Below the pieces are notes generated by a model. It had not been told where the DNA came from. It saw only the letters and a program-made list of their open reading frames with translations, and ran no database searches. Below, piece by piece: positions 1 to 9,126 of a stretch of 64,000 bases of DNA (positions are counted from its first letter, which is position 1; each line of letters starts with the position of its first letter). The translations under genes and the position numbers were made by a program. Origin of the DNA: Gracilinema caldarium DSM 7334 (GTDB lineage Bacteria > Spirochaetota > Spirochaetia > Treponematales > Breznakiellaceae); the NCBI RefSeq assembly GCF_000219725.1, contig NC_015732.1, positions 2,232,001-2,296,000 on the forward strand, in the 5' to 3' direction.

Positions 1-3000
1 ATTGTAACCTCACTAGAAGTTAAGTTGCTGTTGTATTCAGTTACGCCATATTTTACGGAGTAGCGTATAGTTCCATTTCCGCCGGTAGAATTTATCTTAA
101 AGTAAAGTTTATTGCCTCGAGCGGTAAAGTTCGTGGCACCATAACCATTTGAGATGGGGCTGGTCTGTTCGTTCGCATCAAGCACATCCCCGTCTCCATT
201 CAGATCAGTACCAAGTACGATGGATGTAATAATTGGCTTATGATTGGCCACATAGGCATTGGTCGAACCGCTCACATTATTCCCCGCAAAGTCGTAGGCT
301 ACATAGTGAACTTCTACCTTGCCATCTGCTACTAAGGTTGAATTGAACTGGGCCGCCCATTGGTAAGATCCTCCGCTAATGGTAAGCCACTCTGCATAGC
401 CGTCCTTATCACCAGCAGAACCGCTGTCGTTACCATCTTCCAGGCGGTTATCAATAACAATTCGGTAATCATCGTAAGTAGGATCATTAAGATCAAGGAC
501 TCCGCTAAAGGGAAGCGTTGCAACTCCGGTTCCTTTAAGACGAAGTACACTCGTACCCTGTTGCAGGTAGACCACTACCTGCTTAATGCCGGAGATCACG
601 CCTGTATCCTTCACCGTACCTTGGACTTCTGCCTGGCTCCCAATGATTTCTGTGCCAGCCGTATAGGTCAGATTCGTGGGCTGAATATTATCCACATTAA
701 AACTGAGACTCTGGATACTGTGGAAACCGCTCGTATCGATGGCATCAAAGGCTACAGCCATAATTCCAGATGAATTGGGGAAGAGCCCTGCTTCAGTTGT
801 ATTAATCGGGACTTCGATCCGGTAGGTCTGGTAGCCCGCCACATAGCCAGGTTCTCCGCTATTCACCAGTACTGCCCGGGGTCCGCCAGCAGGGGCTCCA
901 ATTAGTTCCTGACTGGAAATTCGGGGACCTTCGTGCTTAAAGATGATACTCTGCAAGCCGCTTTCGTCCCGTACATAACCAGTGATAGTAAAACTTCCAC
1001 CCACGGTACTATTCGTTTCATGGGAGAGGTCAGCGTATTGCGGTACCGTCTTATCAAAGGTGATGGTCCGGATTACTTCGATTCCGGGGATTCCATCGCC
1101 AGGAGTAGTCTTATAGTCCCAGGCCCGTACCTTAAATTTGATGGTCTTCGTTGTTGCGGTGCCCGTTGGGTTGAATTCTCCATAGAGATTGATGGTCTGG
1201 TACCAGCTTGTGGTTCCATTCACCACATACCAGGCAGTAGTGGAACTATCATTTTCATCTACCGAGGGCGGGTTAAAGCCAGAGATACTGGGCCACTTAT
1301 CATCCACGTCGGTAAAGTCCCCATCGTTGTTTATATCAAAGGCAATCTGAACCTTCCAGATGGACTGTCCGTCCTGGGCAATACCAAAGATCCGTTTGTA
1401 ACCACCAACCGTAGCACCATCGTCGGGATCCAAAATAGTTACCTCAGGCCGGTCACGGTTGGGATCAATTTCCAGGGTATAGGAGGATACATAGGCAATA
1501 TTTCCAGTCCCAGACAAACCTGCGGTATCCTCCGCCCGGATATATACTTTCATCCGCCAAATGTTAAGCCATGTTTCACCAGCATCCTGAATACCATCCC
1601 CATCAGTGTCTCCAATATCAACCGCATAGGTGGTATTGGCATAGGCATTGATGTTATTGAAGGTATAGGACCAGCTTACCGTTCCAGTAGCAGGATACCA
1701 GGGGCTACCCTCATAGTTCGTTTCGTTTACAGTCTTACCAATTCCTATTTTAATATTCCGAACTTGAGTCGTAGCATCTTCCGCACTTCCCCGGATGGTT
1801 ACCTTACCGTAGACACTGCTTAATTCCACAGGATCGATGATGGACACCACAGGTCCCGTAGTATCTACCACAACAGTTCGGCTCACCAGTGTTGTCCGAC
1901 CCGCCGCGTCGGTAATACGGGCATATATAGTTCGTGTCCCGTCTGGTATAGTAGTGAAGGTATAAGACCAGGTACCACTGATACTGCCTGAACCATTCGA
2001 CATGGTAGCAAGGACAGTACCACTGGTAAAGTCGGTAGAATCGATTTTAAGTTCTACCTTTGATACACCATTTTCATCTCCGTAGGTTCCTGTGAACACG
2101 AGTTCACTGGCCTTAAGTTTGCTGTTTGCATCAGGGGCAGTGAAGGTGCCATCAGGGGCTTCCCGGTCAACCTTAAAGGTAGCGGCAGAACTCAATCCCG
2201 TAATAGCGGGACTTGAGGTATCGGTAACCCGGACAATGAGGGTATAGGTACCATCATTTGCTCCAAGGTCGTAGTTCCAGTTCGCCGTAGTACCCCATCC
2301 TCCTGTGGGCGCTGTAAGGCTTATCCAGCTTATACCATTATCGGTACTGACCTCGACAGATGCAATTCCATCATCATCGCTGGCAGTTCCATAGACCTTT
2401 GAATCAGAAAGGAACGTATTTTGTTGGGTAGTAAAGCTTATTTGAGGCACATCGGTACTCTGATCTATGCGGAAGGTCCGATCAACATTGGTGTTATTAC
2501 CTGCCACATCGGTTACAATGAGTCTAAGGGTTATTTCATAGAGGCTGCCGCTTATAAGGGTTGCGTAGGTAGTCTCATCATAATTTCGGGTATCAAAGCT
2601 GAGGGTCCACTCGGTAGTGCCGGTAGGTGAACCAAGATTCGCAACCTCAGCACCACCCTTCACAATGGCAAGCCGAAGGGCCTGAACACCATAGTTATCG
2701 GTACTGGTCCCTGAAAGGGTGATGATGTTGTTAGTTGTGCTTCCTACTCCAGGGCTGGTAAAGCTTCCTGTAGGGGCAGTCCGGTCTACCGTATAGGCAT
2801 AGCTTTCCTGCCGTTTATTGCCCGCATTATCTTCTGTCTCGAGGGTAACCTGATAGATACCGGTACCACTTGCAGTGGGGATAAGGTTGGTATTAAAGGA
2901 AGTACTTGGGGTATTGGGATTCGTAAGAGTACAGGGGGTCCAGTTTACCACCACTGTAGCACCATCTTTAACGACCTTATATCGAACCGCTGCTACCGTA

Positions 3001-6000
3001 CCAGTTGTATCAGTAGCAGTTCCGCTTACCATGAAATCTGCGTTTCGATACCCTGTCGTTGCAGGACTAATACCACTTATGGTTGGAGCACCCGCATCCT
3101 GGGTAAAGGCAATGGTTTTGGTGTTAACCTTTCCGTTAATATCGGATATCTTAATCTGCAGGATCTTTGCACCATCAATACTGTTAGTAAAGGAAAAACT
3201 ACTGAGGGTCTTACTGGTACTGGAACCAGAAAGGTTTGAAGCGGGTATCTGGGTCCAGTCAGGGGACCAGGTAGTTCCATTATCTGCACTAAGCCGATAG
3301 TAAAGTGTCTCAGAATTAAGCCCATCATCATCGGTAAGGGTACCGCTAATGGTGATGGTTTGACTTGCTACGGTAGCACCTTCAGCGGGACTACCAATGG
3401 TAAGTTCCGGTTTATCCGTGTCCTGATCTACCCTGATGGTATAGGTGGCTATACCACTGTTTCCAGCCTTATCGATGCCCCTGACCTCTACGGTTAGATC
3501 GGCTTTATCAGAGTATGCAGTTGTATCAACTGTAAACGTAAAGGTCGTGTAGGGATCGGATCCCACCGGTTGCCATGAACCACCACCAACCCGATAGAAA
3601 AGAGATCCAAGGCCATTGGTGTCGCTGGCAGATCCGGAAAAGGTCATAAGGCCATTTCCATAGACTGTCCCACTCAGATTGATGTACGGCGCAGGTTGAT
3701 TAAAACTTACTACCGGTGATGTAGTATCAATGGTGATTGTTTTTGTTACCGATGAGGGCTTATTTGCTTTATCGAATACAGTGAAACGATACTCGTAAAT
3801 GCCATCGGATAGTCCCGTGATATTTCGGTTATAGTTCCAATCGCCGGTTCCACTGTTGTACTCAGCAGTTCCAATATCGGTAAAGTTTATATTACCGGGC
3901 TTTTTCTCAGCCACCGTTATGTGATCCACCAGGTAATCATCACTTGCAGTCCCGGTAAAGGTTATTGCAGCATTAGCCAGGTTCCCCGAAGGGGTATTCA
4001 AAGTAATTACTGGGGTATTTTGATCAATTCCAAAGATCAATTCTGTTTGGTCAGAAATATTGCCAGCCTTATCGACAGCTTTTACAAAGAGCTTCTTTTC
4101 ACCGACGCCAAGACCAGTCAGATTTATTGTATCACTCCAACTTTCCTTCCCATTGGCAGGGGTCCAGCTCCCTAGATCTGCAGGTGGTGTAAAACCTGTG
4201 ACTGGTCCAATAACATAGTACACAGTACCAATACCCGCAGAGCCCACATCGCTTGCGGTACCTTTAATTTCATAGGTAGATCCGAAAAGCCATGTATTAC
4301 CAGGATTCGTTATGCTTGGGGCAACGGGCTTTTGGGTATCCCTGCTTACCTTACGTACTACACTGGTGCTCCGATTGGCCACATCGGTAACTGTTATGGT
4401 GTATATAAACGACCCTTCTTCAGGTAATGTAATGTTAGCGGCAGACCAAGTTTTCGTAGTAGTACCTGAACCTAAGGTCACTGGTATATCAACTGTAGTT
4501 GTACCCCCTTCTTTTTTCTGGGTAATAGAAACCGAAGCTACTCCATTGGTATCAACGGCAGTTCCACCAAGGGAAAAACTTGAAGTACGGTATTCGGTAG
4601 TATCATCGTTAAACACAGAACCATCAATTGTAATATTTGTGATAGTAGGTACATTCTGATCTACCATTAGGGTTATACTTTTTACAGAGCTTAGGTTCCC
4701 CGCATTGTCAATCGCTTGGGCTTCAATAGTGTGAAGGCCTTCACTTAATCCACTATCATCGCCTGCACCGTCCGTATCTAAATCGAGGGTAGCAAGCCAA
4801 TTGGTAGTACCTAGCACATCCTCTTGCCAGGTTCCTCCATCAACTCGATAGCGAATTTTTTGTATGCCACTACCTCCGGTACTGTCACTGCTTGTACCGG
4901 CAACTGTAACAGTTAGTCCGGCAACAAAGGAACCAGGATTAGTAATTGATACTGTTGGTGCTATAGTATCAATCCATACCGTTACAGCACTGCTCTGATT
5001 TTTTCGCCCAAACTTATCCGTGGCCCGGACCACCAGGGTCTTTTCGCCGTTATTGCTTGCGGCGGTAATTGTCTTCGTCCAGGCTTTATTCTCACCAGGA
5101 TCTGCAGTTATGTTAAAGTTCTCCCAAGTGGTCCCGTTATCAAAGCTGAACTCGACCTTGCTGATACCGTTCGCATCTAGAACCGTACCCTGCACGGTGA
5201 AGTCCCCATTCCGGTAGGGGCCAACAGCATTATCGTCGGTCGCCTTCGGATTAAACACTACCGTTGGCACCGCGGTATCATAGGCAAACCATATCGGCGT
5301 CATGGATGCATTGTGTTCGCCATCAGCTGTATCCGCTACATCAATATAAAAACGGTAGGTGCCTTCAGATAGAACACTTACGTCTGGATCACTTATATCT
5401 AAAGAAAAGCTCTTAGTAAGATTAGAACCAGCGAGATCAAGGCTTATTGCTTCACCTGAATCGGTAAAGTCTCCATCCTTATTTTTATCTATATACAACG
5501 TCGCAGTATCAGGTAGCCCGTCGTCATCCGTAATGGTTCCAGAGATCTTTCCGCCCGAAACTAGAAGATTCTTAATAGTAATCGGATTAGTTGTAGTGTC
5601 TCTAATTTTATCTTCCGTTATTACAGTCGGGTCCACCGACGTAAAGGTTACCACCGGCTTATCCGTACTCTGGTCTACCACAAACTGCTGGGCTGCGGCA
5701 TGTCCTTCGTTCCCCGCCTTATCCTTCGCCACTACCCACAGGTAGTAGGTTGTACCATCGGTCAAGGTCGTAGTGTCGATACTCTGCCCGGCAAGCACCT
5801 GCACAATGGCTCCACCTACCGTCGCATCATAGGCCGGCGCATTGCTGCCATTGGTACTGATGAAATATTTCACGCCCTCAACACCATAGAGGTCCCCGGC
5901 TATGGCATTAAAGGTAACAGTTTTATTCACCTTGTTTGCTGTAGCATATTTATTAAAACTAGTAATTTCCACATTGGGCGGGGTGGTGTCATAATATACA

Positions 6001-7577
6001 GAACGGAGTAACGTTGCCGTTTTCCCGCCTACTGTTGTAAGTACTGCCTGGTATTTATACAATCCCTCCGTTGCTACCCCATAAGGTAAAGATCCACTTT
6101 TTTTATTAGTAAAGTTTGAAGCAGGAAGACCAGCAGTAATCGTTTCATTCGGGGTTGATGGGAACAGCTCACTTCCCTTTGCCTGATAAATTTCTATTTT
6201 TGCAATCTGTGTTGAGTGACTGCCATCAAAACTCATGGTAAAAGGAGCATTCCTAAACATGTTATTTGCATCAATGCTGGTTTCTTCGAAATAAGGAGCT
6301 TCAGCATCGATCATAAGTTCGAAGAAATTGGTATGGCCTGTAGTATTCTGATCTGTTTTTGCATACATCTTTAACTTATATTTTGCTGGTGGCAAATCTG
6401 AACCTGCGTTATCGACGAGTGCAAAAGAAAAGTTTACCGAATTGCCAATAGAAAGCAAGGTAACATGGGCATCATTTCCTAAAAGGGTACTGATGAGATG
6501 TTCATTATAGTCATAAATTTCTATCTTTATTGAATCTGCATCATATTTATCGATAGCGCCGGTGTCTGCAGGAGGCGTAACAATACCGCTCACCTTGGAT
6601 TTTGGAGGTAGCAGATTTTTTTCCGCATCTTTTAAAACATCAATATTAGTGAACTGAAAATCAATCTGTGGTTCAGCTTCATAGATAAAGCTTCCAAAAT
6701 TGGGGACGGAGGATAATCGTTTTTTAGATAAAGTTGCTGCAGTTATACCCGATGTTGCACCTTTAATCCCAAGCTGATCAATTTTACCAATCTCATCCAT
6801 GGCGGGGAAATAGGCATTGGGGTTTACATCATTTTTTGATTCCAATATATCAACACGGTGATAGTAATAGGTATTACTATTGCCTGCGGCATCAGTAACA
6901 GCAACATTATAATAATAGGTTTCGTTGTCTTGGAGACCAGCTATTTTATCTTTCAGTTCAAACCGAGTAGTCCAGGTATTGGTCCCATCTGCAGTTACTG
7001 GTCCAGCAAGGATAGAACCATCTGCTTTTAACAATGATACTTTTACGTCTTTCACAGTGGTAGCATCATACACTTCACCTTTAACATCAATTGCATCGGT
7101 GTATTGGGATCCAGTTTTGCTCAAGGGGCTTGTAACTAATACGGTGGGAGGAATCGTATCGATTATTACTGAAGTAAACGTATTCTGGGTTTTACCTTTT
7201 CCATCAGAAACGGTTACATCAATAGTATATTGTCCATCATTGAGTGCATCTGAGGGGTCCGATGCTTTTTTTGTCGTAAAGGTGCTACTCCAATTGCCAT
7301 TTGTATTCGGTGTAACCGTTGTAGTTTTAACTACGTTTCCTGAGGTATCTTTTACACGGATGGTAAGGCTTGTAATACCATTATCATCGCTTGCTGTACC
7401 GGATACGGAAAAGGATTCTCCATTAACATAGCTATTCGGTGTAGGTGCTATAATTTTAGCTAAGGGCGGTTCCAAGTCTACCTTAGCGCCAAGCCCTGCA
7501 GTAAAAAGATCACAGCTGGCAATAAAGAGTGCCAACATGGCCAGCGAAGTGAAAGAAAGAACTTTACGTACATGCAT
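1..7577 (-). CDS. Giant Ig-like repeat surface lipoprotein (3' end beyond window)
   Basis: The reading frame is open from ATG 7577 to base 1, at least 2525 residues, with no stop at either end checked; the C-terminus lies outside the window. The N-terminus is a lipoprotein signal (MHVRKVLSFTSLAMLALF then IASC, with Cys 21 as likely lipidation site). The rest is a chain of about 22 Ig-like beta-sandwich repeats of roughly 90-120 residues. Repeats begin with a linker such as VDRTAP, IDTTSP or VDQNVP and contain a core like G.A.D..G......V. Four acidic loops resemble calcium-binding DxNxDGD motifs. The family (bacterial Ig-like/Big-type proteins) serves as adhesins or stalks, so outer-membrane anchoring and surface exposure are inferred. 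No enzymatic domain is visible. A sigma-54-type promoter lies just upstream. Seen: frame, lipobox, repeats. Inferred: adhesion role. Confidence 0.9.
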   Translation of the reverse strand, partial: MHVRKVLSFTSLAMLALFIASCDLFTAGLGAKVDLEPPLAKIIAPTPNSYVNGESFSVSGTASDDNGITSLTIRVKDTSGNVVKTTTVTPNTNGNWSSTFTTKKASDPSDALNDGQYTIDVTVSDGKGKTQNTFTSVIIDTIPPTVLVTSPLSKTGSQYTDAIDVKGEVYDATTVKDVKVSLLKADGSILAGPVTADGTNTWTTRFELKDKIAGLQDNETYYYNVAVTDAAGNSNTYYYHRVDILESKNDVNPNAYFPAMDEIGKIDQLGIKGATSGITAATLSKKRLSSVPNFGSFIYEAEPQIDFQFTNIDVLKDAEKNLLPPKSKVSGIVTPPADTGAIDKYDADSIKIEIYDYNEHLISTLLGNDAHVTLLSIGNSVNFSFALVDNAGSDLPPAKYKLKMYAKTDQNTTGHTNFFELMIDAEAPYFEETSIDANNMFRNAPFTMSFDGSHSTQIAKIEIYQAKGSELFPSTPNETITAGLPASNFTNKKSGSLPYGVATEGLYKYQAVLTTVGGKTATLLRSVYYDTTPPNVEITSFNKYATANKVNKTVTFNAIAGDLYGVEGVKYFISTNGSNAPAYDATVGGAIVQVLAGQSIDTTTLTDGTTYYLWVVAKDKAGNEGHAAAQQFVVDQSTDKPVVTFTSVDPTVITEDKIRDTTTNPITIKNLLVSGGKISGTITDDDGLPDTATLYIDKNKDGDFTDSGEAISLDLAGSNLTKSFSLDISDPDVSVLSEGTYRFYIDVADTADGEHNASMTPIWFAYDTAVPTVVFNPKATDDNAVGPYRNGDFTVQGTVLDANGISKVEFSFDNGTTWENFNITADPGENKAWTKTITAASNNGEKTLVVRATDKFGRKNQSSAVTVWIDTIAPTVSITNPGSFVAGLTVTVAGTSSDSTGGSGIQKIRYRVDGGTWQEDVLGTTNWLATLDLDTDGAGDDSGLSEGLHTIEAQAIDNAGNLSSVKSITLMVDQNVPTITNITIDGSVFNDDTTEYRTSSFSLGGTAVDTNGVASVSITQKKEGGTTTVDIPVTLGSGTTTKTWSAANITLPEEGSFIYTITVTDVANRSTSVVRKVSRDTQKPVAPSITNPGNTWLFGSTYEIKGTASDVGSAGIGTVYYVIGPVTGFTPPADLGSWTPANGKESWSDTINLTGLGVGEKKLFVKAVDKAGNISDQTELIFGIDQNTPVITLNTPSGNLANAAITFTGTASDDYLVDHITVAEKKPGNINFTDIGTAEYNSGTGDWNYNRNITGLSDGIYEYRFTVFDKANKPSSVTKTITIDTTSPVVSFNQPAPYINLSGTVYGNGLMTFSGSASDTNGLGSLFYRVGGGSWQPVGSDPYTTFTFTVDTTAYSDKADLTVEVRGIDKAGNSGIATYTIRVDQDTDKPELTIGSPAEGATVASQTITISGTLTDDDGLNSETLYYRLSADNGTTWSPDWTQIPASNLSGSSTSKTLSSFSFTNSIDGAKILQIKISDINGKVNTKTIAFTQDAGAPTISGISPATTGYRNADFMVSGTATDTTGTVAAVRYKVVKDGATVVVNWTPCTLTNPNTPSTSFNTNLIPTASGTGIYQVTLETEDNAGNKRQESYAYTVDRTAPTGSFTSPGVGSTTNNIITLSGTSTDNYGVQALRLAIVKGGAEVANLGSPTGTTEWTLSFDTRNYDETTYATLISGSLYEITLRLIVTDVAGNNTNVDRTFRIDQSTDVPQISFTTQQNTFLSDSKVYGTASDDDGIASVEVSTDNGISWISLTAPTGGWGTTANWNYDLGANDGTYTLIVRVTDTSSPAITGLSSAATFKVDREAPDGTFTAPDANSKLKASELVFTGTYGDENGVSKVELKIDSTDFTSGTVLATMSNGSGSISGTWSYTFTTIPDGTRTIYARITDAAGRTTLVSRTVVVDTTGPVVSIIDPVELSSVYGKVTIRGSAEDATTQVRNIKIGIGKTVNETNYEGSPWYPATGTVSWSYTFNNINAYANTTYAVDIGDTDGDGIQDAGETWLNIWRMKVYIRAEDTAGLSGTGNIAYVSSYTLEIDPNRDRPEVTILDPDDGATVGGYKRIFGIAQDGQSIWKVQIAFDINNDGDFTDVDDKWPSISGFNPPSVDENDSSTTAWYVVNGTTSWYQTINLYGEFNPTGTATTKTIKFKVRAWDYKTTPGDGIPGIEVIRTITFDKTVPQYADLSHETNSTVGGSFTITGYVRDESGLQSIIFKHEGPRISSQELIGAPAGGPRAVLVNSGEPGYVAGYQTYRIEVPINTTEAGLFPNSSGIMAVAFDAIDTSGFHSIQSLSFNVDNIQPTNLTYTAGTEIIGSQAEVQGTVKDTGVISGIKQVVVYLQQGTSVLRLKGTGVATLPFSGVLDLNDPTYDDYRIVIDNRLEDGNDSGSAGDKDGYAEWLTISGGSYQWAAQFNSTLVADGKVEVHYVAYDFAGNNVSGSTNAYVANHKPIITSIVLGTDLNGDGDVLDANEQTSPISNGYGATNFTARGNKLYFKINSTGGNGTIRYSVKYGVTEYNSNLTSSEVT
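3..7480 (-). repeat. Tandem Ig-like domain repeats (about 22 copies)
   Basis: Protein-level repeats inside the giant lipoprotein. Boundaries are marked by (V/I/F)D(T/R/Q/K)xxP linkers, for example IDTIPP, YDTAVP, IDTIAP, SRDTQKP, VDRTAP, VDREAP and FDKTVP. The DNA copies are well diverged, so this is an old array and not a recently expanded satellite. A subset carries VDQSTDKP or IDPNRDRP linkers, with two or three extra residues, which may be a second sub-type of repeat. Confidence 0.8.
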
Positions 7578-7610
7578 ATAATCTCCCAATAAAGACACCT
7601 ACTAATACAT

Positions 7611-7627
7611 AGCAATATTCGTGCCAA
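7611..7627 (-). promoter_or_regulatory. Sigma-54 (-24/-12) promoter for the giant lipoprotein
   Basis: Read on the minus strand this is TTGGCACGAATATTGCT, which matches the RpoN consensus (YTGGCACGrNNNTTGCW) with the correct GG to GC spacing. Transcription would start near base 7600, about 23 bases before the ATG at 7577, leaving room for the leader with GGGAG. The match is in an intergenic gap on the coding strand, which makes chance unlikely. No enhancer-binding-protein site was recognised. Confidence 0.8.
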
Positions 7628-7779
7628 TAATAAAAAACAAGAATCATGCTAAAGTAATGTTATTTATTATATCGGAAGATTTTACAAAAATGTAAAAATT
7701 AACAAGTTTAGAGAATTTTATGAATATTCGACAATATTGGCGAAATTTAACCAACAGGGCGAAATGCTAACCTTAGTCC

Positions 7780-9123
7780 TTATGGACGTTTTTCGTCTCT
7801 GTTAGAAAGATTGGTTTTCGTAAATACAAATCGCGTCGAAAGTGCATCCAGAGCATCCCGAAAGGCTTTTTCTGCACTGGCAACCTGCCAGGTAGAATAC
7901 AGAACATCTGCATAACCATTCAGCATATCAATTCTAGACTTTTGTCCAAAATGAGCAAGGGTCTCTATTTGTTTATATACTATTTTTGCTGATTCATACG
8001 CTGTTATCGTTTTCTTCCAACTGTCTAAAAGTCGATTGAGTTCTCGTACCTTTTGTTCATATTCCTGTAAAACTGTCTGACTAGTAAGCTGAACTTTTTT
8101 TTCCTTAATCGCAGCTAAATTTGTTGCAATCCGAGCTTCTTCCCAATAAAGCAAATCCATCGGTACTTTTAGCGAAGCCGAAGCTGACCAGCTCTTAGCA
8201 GTTGGTGATAGGGTACCTTTTAAGGTAATATCAGGTTTTGGTTGAGCAGTCCGTGCATCAATCTGACTCGATTCAGCATCCAAAGTGGCTGTTACATAGG
8301 TATCGTTTATTGAAAGATAGGTCGACCTATCCATAATGTCATGTAAAAGGAATTCGGATATTTCTGGTTCAGAATTACTAAGTTGTTCTAAATCAGGAAT
8401 TTCCGATTCATCAATACCTAAATATTGGGCTATGGATTGATGAACGGTTTGATACTTTGCAACCGCTGTTTCATATTCTAACCGAGCTTGGGTCATGGTA
8501 ACTAGAGAATCGAGCAATTCTGCCTGAGAAGCATCCCCCTGAGTAGAAAGAACCTGGGTTTGCTCATATTCGGCTGTAGCGGCTTGTAATTCCGCTTCTC
8601 TATAGGCTGCTTCCTTTTTACTCACTAACAAAGACCGTAGGAGAGCTCGGAAGTCTAATACCGCTGTTCGGAGGGTACTCCTATAGGTCTGAAGGCTCGA
8701 GCGATAGTCTATGGTTGCCTTCGAATTTGATTGGGCTAAGGGAGTAATTGTAGCGGAAAGATTCGATGTAAGGTTTCCCTCATCGGTAAAGGTACTTGTT
8801 GCGCCTAAAGCAAACCAGTACGTCAAAGGAACTACAAGATTTCCTCCAAAGGTCGTTCCTTCAGTTGTACTCGTTTCGGTAGTAGTACTAAAAGCATCAG
8901 AAATAGTTGTCGTTAATTCTAATGAACTGGAACGCCACGCTGGCTCTGCCTTAAGCTGAGCCGCTTTATTTTGTATAGTTAATTCAGCTTTGGCAACATC
9001 AAGATTTTGTGCAACAGCCCGTGATACAAGATCGTCCAATGTATCAAAGGCAAAAAGTTCTGGAATTTGAAGTAAAAAGAAACTAAGCAAAAGGACAATA
9101 CCCAGCTGTATGTTTATCTTCAT
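7780..9123 (-). CDS. TolC-family outer membrane efflux protein
   Basis: 447 residues with a signal peptide (MKINIQLGIVLLLSFFLLQI, then a probable cleavage near LFAF). The body is rich in Ala, Gln, Glu, Leu and Thr and predicted to be long helices, with the two-fold repeated architecture of the outer membrane factor family (residues about 30-230 and 240-440). The family forms a trimeric channel across the outer membrane that docks on periplasmic adaptors. It is the last gene of the adaptor-ATPase-permease-permease operon and starts 3 bases after the stop of the preceding permease; its ribosome site (AAAGGAATAGG) lies in the end of that permease gene. It probably provides the exit duct for this pump and possibly for the RND pump at 36373-40541, which has no outer membrane gene beside it. 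Confidence 0.85.
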   Translation of the reverse strand: MKINIQLGIVLLLSFFLLQIPELFAFDTLDDLVSRAVAQNLDVAKAELTIQNKAAQLKAEPAWRSSSLELTTTISDAFSTTTETSTTEGTTFGGNLVVPLTYWFALGATSTFTDEGNLTSNLSATITPLAQSNSKATIDYRSSLQTYRSTLRTAVLDFRALLRSLLVSKKEAAYREAELQAATAEYEQTQVLSTQGDASQAELLDSLVTMTQARLEYETAVAKYQTVHQSIAQYLGIDESEIPDLEQLSNSEPEISEFLLHDIMDRSTYLSINDTYVTATLDAESSQIDARTAQPKPDITLKGTLSPTAKSWSASASLKVPMDLLYWEEARIATNLAAIKEKKVQLTSQTVLQEYEQKVRELNRLLDSWKKTITAYESAKIVYKQIETLAHFGQKSRIDMLNGYADVLYSTWQVASAEKAFRDALDALSTRFVFTKTNLSNRDEKRP

Positions 9124-9126
9124 AAC

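Noticed and set aside
933-1823. A long plus-strand open frame (296 codons), with others at 360-773, 2875-3300 and 6925-7431.
   Set aside because: They lie antisense to the giant lipoprotein, whose minus frame shows lipobox, repeated domains and continuous homology-like pattern; the plus-frame translations show no motif or ribosome site.
7600-7780. A terminator for the TolC operon in the gap after its last gene.
   Set aside because: GTCC-ATAA-GGAC near the gene end is only a 4-bp stem with no T run; nothing convincing.
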